From the NCBI GenBank assembly GCA_964508185.1, contig CAZDSS010000028.1, forward strand, positions 1 through 28,031: a DNA stretch of 28,031 nucleotides. The letters run 5' to 3'. Made by a program: the position numbers and the translations under genes. Of the stretch, positions 15,277 through 22,942 are shown piece by piece. The DNA is from CAZDSS01 sp964508185. Lineage in GTDB: Bacteria; Pseudomonadota; Alphaproteobacteria; Sphingomonadales; Govanellaceae. How positions within the stretch are numbered: position 1 is the stretch's first letter; each line of letters begins with the position of its first letter. Under the pieces are notes generated by a model. It had not been told where the DNA came from and made no database searches. It was given only the letters and a program-made list of their open reading frames with translations.

Positions 15277-16025
15277 CCTTTCGCCACCAGTTCGTCATTG
15301 ATGATCTTCGCCGTCCGCTGCAGGGGGCTCAGGAAGCGGTCGATGGCTTCCGTCAGGGTCAGGGCCTTGGCGAAGAACACGAGGGCGAGCGCGCCGTGCA
15401 GGGTCTCGCCCTCGAACAGCGGTACGGCGATGGACGAGGTCATGCCCGGATTGGCGGAGTACGCCGTCCGGGTCACGGCCGCATAGCCCTGCTTCCGGAT
15501 CTGGTCGAAATCCACCATGTACTGGCTCGCCTCCTCGGGGCTCAGATTGTCGAGGAGGATCTTGCGCTCGTCCTCCGCCGCATGGGCGAGATAGACGCGG
15601 CCCGAGGCCGAGGCGAGGAGCGGCACGCGCCAGCCGGGATAATAGTTGTTGAAGGTGAGGGTCGTGAGCGAGCTCGTGGAATCGCGCACCACCATCGCCT
15701 GGCCCACGCGGGTCGCAAGGGAGATCGGCCAGCCAAGGCTGCGCGTCAGCTCCACGATATGCTGACGCGCGGTGGTGACCAGCCGGTCATAGTTCTGATA
15801 GCCGCAGGACAGGGTCTGGACGAGGGCGGTGGGGCGGTAGCGCTTGCGCGCGGGCTCCCGCTCGATCAGGCCCTGGTCCTGCAGGGTGCGCAGGATGCGC
15901 ATGGCGGTGGGATAGGGAATGTCGGCGTGCTGGGCGATTTCCGACAGGGTGAGGGAGCCGAAGCGGTTGATCGCCTGCAGCACCTGAATGCTTCTCACGA
16001 TGGAACGGATCGCACCTTCGCTCAC
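15273..16025 (-). CDS. IclR-family transcriptional regulator, MhpR-like
   Basis: About 250 residues. An N-terminal winged helix-turn-helix (LTLSEIAQHADIPYPTAMRILRTLQDQGLIERE) is followed by the IclR effector domain. Segments such as GWPISLATRVGQAMVVRDS and RVPLLASASGRVYLAHA resemble MhpR, the activator of phenylpropionate catabolism in E. coli. A GTG start at 16025 behind GAGAGG is preferred; an ATG at 16055 would add ten residues. It is the second gene of a minus-strand pair with the third cupin. It is the only regulator in the island, so I infer that it senses a pathway acid and binds the palindromes at 7801-7815 and 16930-16945, and possibly controls its own operon. Confidence 0.88.
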   Translation of the reverse strand: MSEGAIRSIVRSIQVLQAINRFGSLTLSEIAQHADIPYPTAMRILRTLQDQGLIEREPARKRYRPTALVQTLSCGYQNYDRLVTTARQHIVELTRSLGWPISLATRVGQAMVVRDSTSSLTTLTFNNYYPGWRVPLLASASGRVYLAHAAEDERKILLDNLSPEEASQYMVDFDQIRKQGYAAVTRTAYSANPGMTSSIAVPLFEGETLHGALALVFFAKALTLTEAIDRFLSPLQRTAKIINDELVAKG

Positions 16026-16081
16026 GCCTTGACCTCTCTCAACGCCACAGTTCACGGGCAGGGCACAGTCCGCGCGGCCCG

Positions 16082-16846
16082 TCAGTTCCCTTCCGCGGCA
16101 GCCTCCGCCGCCGCGTCATAGCGGATGATGTCCCACGGCCCGTCGTGCCATTCAAGAAGCACGCAGCCCTTCTCCGTGTATTCGTAATAGCCATGGACGC
16201 AGCGCGCCGGATTCCACAGGAAGGATCCGGGCGTCATCAGGCGGTCGCGGGCCGGGGCGATCTCCCCCTCGAGGCAGAAGATCTCCTCGTTCACCGGATG
16301 CCAGCTGGCGCCGGGGCCGCTGAAATCTGCGGGAATGCGGAGAAGGCGCGTGTCCGCGCCCGTGTCGGGGTCAAGCCACAGGACCCGCCGCTCGAATCCC
16401 ACCAGCGGGCGGCCGTGGATCACGGGGACGATGGGCTCGATCCCGAAGACGTCGGGCACGACTTTCGCGTCGTTGCCGCCGTCCGTCGCAACCCATGCCT
16501 GGTTCGCGTCGCTGATGAGAAGGATCTGGCTCCCTTCCTCGGCGGCGAGGGCCGGAAGCACGCCGCCCCGCGGCACCACCACGAAGGCGTTCTCACCGAT
16601 CACCTGATCGCCGATCCGGATGCGGCCGGAGCGCAAGAGGAACTGCAGGCAGGACGACAGGCGGTGCGCCCCGCACGCCCATCCGGCGGGAAGATCGATG
16701 AGACCGCTCCGGAGCGAGCCGTCCTCATGCTTGCGCAAGGGCCGGAGGGCAACCTCGGCCCCGTCGCCCAGGCGGTAACTTTCCGGCCGAAGGTCGGACT
16801 GGTGCACCAGCAGGGGGGTATCGAACAGAAGATCGGAACGCGCCAT
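16082..16846 (-). CDS. ChrR-like bicupin, metal site in C-terminal half (third paralogue)
   Basis: 254 residues, two cupin barrels. Unlike the other two cupins here, the first barrel has lost its histidine motif (CGAHRLSSCLQFLL), and the second carries the likely site: His183, Glu187 (SWHPVNEEIFCLEGEI, Gly194) and His218 (NPARCVHGY), with Ser181 where the first histidine would be. DPDTGADTRLLRIPADF is the ChrR-type entry strand. The ATG at 16846 follows AAGGGTGG. It precedes the IclR gene by 57 bases on the same strand, so the two are probably co-transcribed. It may be an enzyme or a ligand-binding partner of regulation; I cannot decide. Confidence 0.83.
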   Translation of the reverse strand: MARSDLLFDTPLLVHQSDLRPESYRLGDGAEVALRPLRKHEDGSLRSGLIDLPAGWACGAHRLSSCLQFLLRSGRIRIGDQVIGENAFVVVPRGGVLPALAAEEGSQILLISDANQAWVATDGGNDAKVVPDVFGIEPIVPVIHGRPLVGFERRVLWLDPDTGADTRLLRIPADFSGPGASWHPVNEEIFCLEGEIAPARDRLMTPGSFLWNPARCVHGYYEYTEKGCVLLEWHDGPWDIIRYDAAAEAAAEGN

Positions 16847-16863
16847 CAAGCCACCCTTCTTGT

Positions 16864-16886
16864 ATTTGCGACATGCGGTCGCAAAT
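16864..16886. promoter_or_regulatory. 9-bp inverted repeat just upstream of the cupin3-iclR operon
   Basis: Perfect arms ATTTGCGAC and GTCGCAAAT flank a 5-base centre (ATGCG). The repeat starts 18 bases before the cupin ATG and only about six bases before its ribosome-binding site. It could be an operator for the IclR protein or another regulator. If transcribed, it could form a 9-bp hairpin that affects translation start. Confidence 0.55.
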
Positions 16887-16929
16887 GCTTGCCGCATTAT
16901 GGGGGATGCGCCAGCATCCGTGAACGATC

Positions 16930-16945
16930 TTTTCGCCAGGCGAAA
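16930..16945. promoter_or_regulatory. Putative IclR-family operator TTTTCGCCAGGCGAAA
   Basis: A perfect 7-bp inverted repeat (TTTCGCC-A-GGCGAAA) in the middle of the divergent region between cupin3 and the double-SDR gene. Its centre is 90 bases from one ATG and 92 from the other. It is the partner of the site at 7801-7815, whose centre is 91 bases from its rightward ATG. Confidence 0.62.
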
Positions 16946-17027
16946 GTTTTTCACCCCGCCGGATGGCATCCCTGGCGGGCGGCGATATGGTTTTCCGGAA
17001 TGCAGTAACCGTCGGGGGAGTACCAGC

Positions 17028-18464
17028 ATGACCGCCAGATATGACATCGCCGTCGTCACCAACGCCCATGGCACCCATGGACTTTGGACAATCCGGGCGC
17101 TGTCGCCGCGGGTGGGGCGGATCCTGGCGCTGGTTCCCCCCGGCGCGGACGTCACTGCCCTCGGCGCCGTCCCCAATGTGGAAGCGGTGACGCTCGATCC
17201 CGCCGACGGCGCCGCCTGGGGGGGCTTCGTCGCGAAGATGCGCGGTGCGGGCAAGCCCGTGGACGTGGTGATCTATGGGGCGGCGCCCATTGACGACGGC
17301 GACTATGCGACGCTCGTCCCCGCGACGCTCCGCGCGCCATGGCTTACCGCGAAGCATGTGCTCGATCTCGTGCGGCCCGGGGGCGCGGGCGCCCAGGCGG
17401 GGGCGGGGATCGTGGTGCTTCAGGCGCGGCGCGGGGCGGCGTCGGACCGCACGGCGGCCCTCCTCGACGGCGCGCTCGAAGGCCTTCGCATCGCGAGCGC
17501 CTCGGTCCTCATCGATGCGGCCAAGACCGGTCTGCATCTGCGGCTCAATCGCCTGGTGGCGGACGGCCCGGTCGCCGAGCAGGATTTCACGGCGGCCCTC
17601 CTCGCCCTTGTGGATGATCGCGGCAGCTTCATGACGGGCGCCGAGATCGTCCTCTCCGCCGATGCGGCGGGGGCGGCGACGGTCGCCCCGCGCGCCGACC
17701 TTGCGGGCAAGACGGTGCTGGTGACGGGGGCCACGTCCGGCATCGGGCGGGCGATCGCGATCGAAGCCGGGCGGCTCGGCGCCTGGGTCGCCGTCGGCGG
17801 CCGCAAGAAGCCGCTGGCCGAGGAAACCCTTTCCCTCGTGCGCGCCGCCGGGGGCGACGGCGCGGTCGTCCATCTCGACGTCACCCGGGGCGAGGACTGG
17901 GACCATGCGGTGCGCCTCGTCCTTGACCTTCGCGGTGCGATCCATGGCCTCGTGAACAATGCCGGGGAATCGCGCAACCGCCCGATCACCGAGCTTGCGG
18001 CCGAGGATCTCGAGTTCCTGCTTTCCGTCAATTACAAGGCCTGCCTTCTCGGCATGACGGCGGCGATGGAGCCCATGCGCCGGGCGGGCGGCGGGTCCAT
18101 CGTCAACATCACCTCGGTCGCGGGCCTGCGCGGCGGGCCGGGCGGGGCCGCCTACGGCGCGTCCAAGGGCGCGGCCATCGGCCTCACCCGCGGCTTCGCG
18201 CGGATCGCGGCGGAAGCGTCGCCGCTCGTGCGCATCAACGCCCTGCAGCCGGGCTTCATCTGGAGCGACAGCGTGGTCGATGCGCTGGGCGAGGAAGGGG
18301 CCGCCGCCTTCAAGGCGATGATCGAGCCCAAGACGCCCCTGGGCCGCGTCGGCGCGCCGGAGGAAGTCGCCCGCATGGCGGCCTTCCTGCTGTCGGACGC
18401 GGCGCGCGCCGTCCACGGCCAGACGGTGAACGTGTCGGGCGGCCTCGAGCTTTCCTTCCCCTGA
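17028..18464 (+). CDS. Double SDR protein: degenerate N-terminal half fused to a complete C-terminal short-chain dehydrogenase
   Basis: 478 residues. The C-terminal half is a complete classical SDR: TGATSGIG near residues 231-238, VNNAGESRNRP, a serine in NITSVAGL, Tyr376 and Lys380 (YGASK), and a C-terminal VNVSGGLELSFP. The N-terminal ~220 residues follow the SDR secondary-structure rhythm (VVTNAHGTHGLWTIRALSP, then VVIYGAAPIDDGDYATL and GSFMTGAEIVLSADA at the end) but lack the glycine motif and YxxxK. This looks like an SDR-like domain that has lost catalysis. The start follows GTCGGGGGAG. It is transcribed divergently from the cupin3-iclR pair with the shared palindrome between, so probably belongs to the same regulon. 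Confidence 0.85.
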   Translation: MTARYDIAVVTNAHGTHGLWTIRALSPRVGRILALVPPGADVTALGAVPNVEAVTLDPADGAAWGGFVAKMRGAGKPVDVVIYGAAPIDDGDYATLVPATLRAPWLTAKHVLDLVRPGGAGAQAGAGIVVLQARRGAASDRTAALLDGALEGLRIASASVLIDAAKTGLHLRLNRLVADGPVAEQDFTAALLALVDDRGSFMTGAEIVLSADAAGAATVAPRADLAGKTVLVTGATSGIGRAIAIEAGRLGAWVAVGGRKKPLAEETLSLVRAAGGDGAVVHLDVTRGEDWDHAVRLVLDLRGAIHGLVNNAGESRNRPITELAAEDLEFLLSVNYKACLLGMTAAMEPMRRAGGGSIVNITSVAGLRGGPGGAAYGASKGAAIGLTRGFARIAAEASPLVRINALQPGFIWSDSVVDALGEEGAAAFKAMIEPKTPLGRVGAPEEVARMAAFLLSDAARAVHGQTVNVSGGLELSFP

Positions 18465-18489
18465 TCGCCCGGGCCGCCGGGGTTGAGCG

Positions 18490-19809
18490 TCAGCGCCGCG
18501 CCTGGCGGCGCTCGGCCCGCGCGTCGGCCCGTCCGTCCGCCAGCTCGCCGCGCATGATCTCGCAGGCGGGCTCGAAGCTCAGCGCCCGGTCCTTGTCGCC
18601 CTCGCGCATGCGGGTCGGAAGGCCCATGCGGTTCAGAAGCTCGAGGAAGGGCTGCGGCGGCAGTTCCTCCACATTGACCATGCGGCCAGCGTCCCAGCGC
18701 CCGTCGGCCACAAGCAATGCCGCGGCGACCGGCGGCACGCCCGCCGTATAGGAGATGGCCTGGCTTCCGACCTCGGCGTAACATTCCGCGTGGTCGCAGA
18801 CATTGTAGATGAAGACCTCCCGTTCCTTCCCGTTCTTCCGCCCGCGCACCAGCGTGCCGATGCAGGTCTTGCCCGTATAGCCCGCCGCCAGGCTCGCGGG
18901 ATCGGGAAGCACGGCCTTCACCACCTTGATGGGCTCGACCTCGACGCCTTCGGCGGTGCGCACCGGCTTCTCGGACAGCAGGCCGAGATTGTCGAGGGTC
19001 CGGAACACGCTCACGTAATGGTCGGAAAAACCCATCCAGAAGCGGATATGCGGCACCTCCATGTGGCGGGACAGGGAATGGATCTCGTCATGTCCCGTAA
19101 GGTAGGTCGCCTGCCGTCCGACCACGGGGAGGTCCCAGTCCTGCCGGGTCTCGAACATGCGGGCGGATTTCCAGCCGCCGTCCTCCCAGTACCAGACGGG
19201 GCCGCGGAACTCGCGCAGATTGGTCTCGGGATCGAAATTGGTGGCGAAATAGCGGCCGTGATTGCCCGCATTCACGTCGATGATGTCGATGCTGTCCATG
19301 GCATCGAAGAAGGCGTCGCGGGCGAGCGCCGCATAGGCATTGACCACCCCCGGATCGAAGCCGGCGCCGAGGATTGCGGTAACCCCCGCGGCCGCGCATT
19401 CCGCCGCGCGCGGCCATTCATGGTTGGCGTACCAGGGCGGGCCTTCGAACGGATCGTCGGGCTTTTCATGGACGGCGGTATCGATATAGGCCGCCCCCGT
19501 CTGCAGGCAGGCGGTCAGCACCGGCATGTTGATGAACGGCGCCCCCACATTGATGACGATCCCGGCCTTCGTGCGTTCTATGAGCCGGCGGGTCGCTTCC
19601 ACATCCATGGCGTCGAGGGCGTGGGTTTCGAACAGGCCCGGGGCCTTCAGGCTTCGTCGCTCGCGCACCGAGGCGTGGATCCGGTCGCATTTCTCGACCC
19701 GGCGCGAGGCCAGGTGAATGTCGCCGAGGCGGTCGTTGTTCTGGGCGCATTTGTGGGCCACCACATGGCCCACGCCGCCCGCACCAATGATGAGGACGTT
19801 CCGTTTCAT
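18490..19809 (-). CDS. Carboxynorspermidine/carboxyspermidine dehydrogenase (saccharopine dehydrogenase family)
   Basis: 439 residues. This enzyme reductively condenses aspartate semialdehyde with putrescine or diaminopropane to carboxyspermidine or carboxynorspermidine, the alternative route to (nor)spermidine. It has an N-terminal Rossmann motif (GAGGVG, residues 9-14) and the family segments NVGAPFINMPVLTACLQTGAAYIDTA, GAGFDPGVVNAYAALA and GNHGRYFATNFDPETNLREF. The ATG at 19809 starts directly at MKRNVLIIGAGG; a longer in-frame extension has no family similarity. The Arg/Ala-rich tail (ADGRADARAERRQARR) looks dispensable. It follows nspC by 40 bases on the same strand, which together gives a complete two-step module. 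Confidence 0.92.
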   Translation of the reverse strand: MKRNVLIIGAGGVGHVVAHKCAQNNDRLGDIHLASRRVEKCDRIHASVRERRSLKAPGLFETHALDAMDVEATRRLIERTKAGIVINVGAPFINMPVLTACLQTGAAYIDTAVHEKPDDPFEGPPWYANHEWPRAAECAAAGVTAILGAGFDPGVVNAYAALARDAFFDAMDSIDIIDVNAGNHGRYFATNFDPETNLREFRGPVWYWEDGGWKSARMFETRQDWDLPVVGRQATYLTGHDEIHSLSRHMEVPHIRFWMGFSDHYVSVFRTLDNLGLLSEKPVRTAEGVEVEPIKVVKAVLPDPASLAAGYTGKTCIGTLVRGRKNGKEREVFIYNVCDHAECYAEVGSQAISYTAGVPPVAAALLVADGRWDAGRMVNVEELPPQPFLELLNRMGLPTRMREGDKDRALSFEPACEIMRGELADGRADARAERRQARR

Positions 19810-19849
19810 TTTGCGCAAATGTCTCCTTAACCTGGGCGGTTGAAGATCG

Positions 19850-20953
19850 TCATGACAGGCTGCTTTCAAAGTCGCTGTACGAGAATTGGCGAACCGGCGT
19901 GATGCTGCCGTCCAGTTCGCGGATGGCGATCGCCGGCATGGCGACGCCGTTGAACCAGTTCTTCTTGACCATGGTGTAGCCCGCGGCATCCCGGATGGAG
20001 ATGCGGTCGCCCACATCGAGCGGCGCGGGAAAGCGGAACTCGCCGAAGATGTCGCCCGCAAGGCAGGACTTGCCGCAGACCATGTATCGATAGGGGCCTT
20101 CATCCGGCGCGATCTCGGCCGATGCGCGGTAGATCAGAAGGTCGAGCATGTGCGCCTCGACCGAGCTGTCCACGATCAGGATCTCCTTCTCGTTCCGGAT
20201 CTTGTCGAGGACCGTGACCTCAAGGGTCGTGCTGTTGGTGACCGCGGCCTCCCCGGGCTCGAGATAGACCTGAACGCCGTATTTCGCCGCGAAATCGCGA
20301 AGCCGCCGGGCCAGCCGGTCCAGCGGATAGCCCGCGCCTGTGAAATGGATCCCGCCGCCGAGGCTGACCCAGCCGACCCGCCGCAGGAGATCGCCGTATC
20401 GTTCCTCCGTCTGCGCGAGCAGCCGGTCGAACAGGTCGAAATCGCCGTTCTCGCAATTGTTGTGGATCATGAAGCCGTCGATGCGGTCGATGACGGCCGC
20501 GATCGCCGCCGGATCCCCTTCGCCGAGGCGGCTGAAGCGGCGCGCGGGGTCCGCAAGGTCGAAGCTTGACGAGCTCACCCCCGGATTGAGGCGCAGGCCG
20601 CGCGGGATGCCCGCCGCCCGGTTGGCGAAGCGTTCGAGCTGGGAGATGGAATTGAAGATGATCTTGTCGGACAGCCGCACCACCTCGTCGATCTCGTGGT
20701 CGGCGAAGGCGACGCTGTAGGCGTGGGTCTCGCCGCCGAAGCGGCTGCGGCCGAGCTTCACCTCGAAAAGGGAGGACGACGTGGTGCCGTCCATGTACTG
20801 GCGCATCAAGTCAAAGACGCACCAGGTGGAGAAACATTTGAGAGCAAGGAGAACTCTCGCGCCGGACTCCCGGCGGAGCTGGTCGATCTTCATGAGATTA
20901 TCGAGAAGCGCCGCCTTGTCGATCAAGTAATATGGAGTCCGCAGATCTGTCAT
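19850..20953 (-). CDS. nspC: Carboxynorspermidine/carboxyspermidine decarboxylase
   Basis: 367 residues, PLP-dependent fold-III decarboxylase (alanine-racemase type barrel plus beta domain) that releases CO2 from carboxy(nor)spermidine to give (nor)spermidine. The PLP lysine is Lys39 in LLALKCFSTW. Other family features are HNNCENGDFDLF, SLGGGIHFTGAGYPLDRLARRL, the phosphate-side EPGEAAV and the C-terminal VCGKSCLAGDIFGEF carrying the active-site cysteine region. It is the first gene of a minus-strand pair with the dehydrogenase. Polyamine synthesis is housekeeping in many alphaproteobacteria, so this pair probably marks the right edge of the catabolic island. Confidence 0.94.
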   Translation of the reverse strand: MTDLRTPYYLIDKAALLDNLMKIDQLRRESGARVLLALKCFSTWCVFDLMRQYMDGTTSSSLFEVKLGRSRFGGETHAYSVAFADHEIDEVVRLSDKIIFNSISQLERFANRAAGIPRGLRLNPGVSSSSFDLADPARRFSRLGEGDPAAIAAVIDRIDGFMIHNNCENGDFDLFDRLLAQTEERYGDLLRRVGWVSLGGGIHFTGAGYPLDRLARRLRDFAAKYGVQVYLEPGEAAVTNSTTLEVTVLDKIRNEKEILIVDSSVEAHMLDLLIYRASAEIAPDEGPYRYMVCGKSCLAGDIFGEFRFPAPLDVGDRISIRDAAGYTMVKKNWFNGVAMPAIAIRELDGSITPVRQFSYSDFESSLS

Positions 20954-21135
20954 TCACCCCGCCCGTTGTTGCACGGGGAGCTTGATAGACTCTATGGCCG
21001 CAAAACTCAAGTTTGCACGGCCGGCAATGGCCTTTCGGGACCTCTGCGGCTATTGTCCATGACGCATATTGTCGCAATTGTTGATGGGCGAACATGCCCA
21101 CGGGAATTGGCTTGACCCGTCACGAGCTTGACGGC
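20954..21135. promoter_or_regulatory. Divergent intergenic region between nspC and the MFS exporter
   Basis: About 180 bases that must hold promoters for both genes. The only notable sequence is GGCGAACATG at 21087-21096, identical to the right half of the palindrome at 7810-7819 plus its flank, but the left half is missing. I see no clear -35/-10 pair. Confidence 0.35.
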
Positions 21136-22833
21136 ATGGATGGCGAGATGAGTGGACCGAGTTCCCCAAACGAGGCCGCAGCAAGGCCTATTTCGGCGTT
21201 GTCGCCGCTGAGCCATCCGGTGTTCCGCGCCGTATGGATCGCCAGCATGTTCTCGAATTTCGGGGGGCTCATCCAGTCGGTGGGGGCGTCCTGGATGATG
21301 ACCTCCATCACCGACAGCGCCCATATGGTGGCGCTCGTCCAGGCGTCCATCACGCTGCCCATCATGCTCCTGGCGCTGGCCGCCGGGGCCATGGCCGACA
21401 ATTACGACCGGCGCAAGGTTATGCTGGCGGCCCAGTGGTTCATGCTGGTGACCTCCGTCGCCCTCTCGGTCTGCGCCTGGGCGGGCTGGATCACGCCCTG
21501 GAGCCTTCTCTGCTTCACCTTCCTCATCGGCTGCGGCACCGCCTTCAACGGGCCCGCGTGGCAGGCGTCGGTGGGCGAGATGGTGCCGCGCCATGACCTG
21601 CCGGGGGCGGTCGCCCTCAACAGCATGGGCTTCAACATCGCCCGCAGCGTCGGCCCGGCGGTGGGCGGCGCCATCGTGGCGGCGGCCGGAGCGGCGGCGG
21701 CCTTCGCCGTCAATGCGGTAAGCTATACGGGCCTCATCTACGTCCTCAACAAGTGGCGGCCGGAGCGGCCGGAACGTCCGCTGCCGCGGGAGACCCTGGG
21801 CATGGCCATGGCGGCGGGGATCAGATATGCCGCCATGTCGCCGGCGATCCGCGTGGTGCTGCTGCGCAGCGTGGTCTTCGGCATCGCCGCCTGCGTGGTC
21901 CCCGCCCTCATGCCGCTCATGGCGCGCGACCTCATTGCCGGCGGCCCGCTCACCTACGGCCTGCTGCTCGGCGCGTTCGGCGCCGGCGCGGTGGGCGGGG
22001 CGCTCGGCACCGCCGCCATGCGCCGCCGCTTCTCGACCGAGATGATCGTGCGCCTCGGCTGCGTCGGCTTCGCGCTGGCGACGGGGGTTTCCGCCGCAAG
22101 CTCCATCCTTCTCGTCACCATGGCGGCGCTGACGATCGCGGGCGCGGGCTGGGTCCTGGTGCTTGCGACCTTCAACGTGACGATCCAGATGTCGGCGCCG
22201 CGCTGGGTGGTGGCGCGCTCCCTGTCCCTCTACCAGATGGCGGCCTTCGGCGGCATGGCCGGGGGCAGCTGGCTGTGGGGCGCGCTCGCCGAATGGGGCG
22301 GCGTCGCCATGTCCCTGTTCGTGGCGGTGGCCGTGCAGCTCGGCTGCGCCGTCCTCGGCCGCTGGCAGCCCCTGCCGCAGACCGAGGAGCTCAATCTCGA
22401 TCCTCTCTATCGCTGGCGCGAGCCCGAGACGGCGGTCCCCGTGGAGCCGCGGAGCGGCCCGGTGGTGGTCACAATCGAATACCGCATCCGCGAGGCGGAC
22501 ATCCCCGAATTCCTCGCCGCCATGGCCGACCGGCGGCGCATCCGGCGGCGGGACGGGGCGCTGCACTGGGCGCTCATGCGCGATCTTGCCGATCCCGAAA
22601 TCTGGATCGAGCGCTACAACACGCCCACCTGGCTCGATTACCTGCGCCACAACAGCCGCATCACCCAGGCGGACGCCCAGATCGCCGAACGGGTGCGCGC
22701 CCTCCATCAGGGACCCGGCGCGCCCAAGGTGCGCCGCATGCTGGAGCGGCAGACGGGATCGCTGCCCACGAGCCGCGCCCCGGGCGCGCGGGAACTGGCG
22801 CAGCCCCTGACAGACCCGACGCAATCGTCGTGA
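21136..22833 (+). CDS. MFS exporter of the EntS/MFS_3 type with C-terminal cytoplasmic domain
   Basis: About 565 residues. The first ~410 contain about twelve hydrophobic helices with the MFS loop-2 motif AGAMADNYDRRKVML; FNIARSVGPAVGGAIVAAAGAAAAF is typical of the MFS_3 (EntS-like) group. The remaining ~130 residues (VVVTIEYRIREADIPEFLAAMADRRRIRRRDGALHW through ERYNTPTWLDYLRHN) form a soluble domain that resembles the ferredoxin-like antibiotic-monooxygenase fold, usual for this subgroup. The start is uncertain: ATGs at 21094, 21136 and 21148 are in frame and none has a strong ribosome-binding site. Family members export siderophores or drugs; the cargo here is unknown. Confidence 0.83.
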   Translation: MDGEMSGPSSPNEAAARPISALSPLSHPVFRAVWIASMFSNFGGLIQSVGASWMMTSITDSAHMVALVQASITLPIMLLALAAGAMADNYDRRKVMLAAQWFMLVTSVALSVCAWAGWITPWSLLCFTFLIGCGTAFNGPAWQASVGEMVPRHDLPGAVALNSMGFNIARSVGPAVGGAIVAAAGAAAAFAVNAVSYTGLIYVLNKWRPERPERPLPRETLGMAMAAGIRYAAMSPAIRVVLLRSVVFGIAACVVPALMPLMARDLIAGGPLTYGLLLGAFGAGAVGGALGTAAMRRRFSTEMIVRLGCVGFALATGVSAASSILLVTMAALTIAGAGWVLVLATFNVTIQMSAPRWVVARSLSLYQMAAFGGMAGGSWLWGALAEWGGVAMSLFVAVAVQLGCAVLGRWQPLPQTEELNLDPLYRWREPETAVPVEPRSGPVVVTIEYRIREADIPEFLAAMADRRRIRRRDGALHWALMRDLADPEIWIERYNTPTWLDYLRHNSRITQADAQIAERVRALHQGPGAPKVRRMLERQTGSLPTSRAPGARELAQPLTDPTQSS

Positions 22834-22942
22834 CCCGGATATCCGTTCGACCGGACGTCCGGCATGCAATGACCGACATGCACAAGAGACCAAGGCGGCC
22901 AGCGCGCCGCGCGTGAGGCTTAGCGGGAGTGGAGTATACGTC

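Noticed and set aside
19810..20103. Upstream extension of the carboxyspermidine dehydrogenase frame
   Set aside because: The added ~98 residues are an out-of-frame reading of nspC; the Rossmann motif begins right after the ATG at 19809.
22851..22862. Perfect palindrome CCGGACGTCCGG before cstA, with CGGATATCCG nearby (22836-22845)
   Set aside because: Short GC-rich palindromes are frequent at this base composition; there is no T-tract or second copy to support a terminator or operator.
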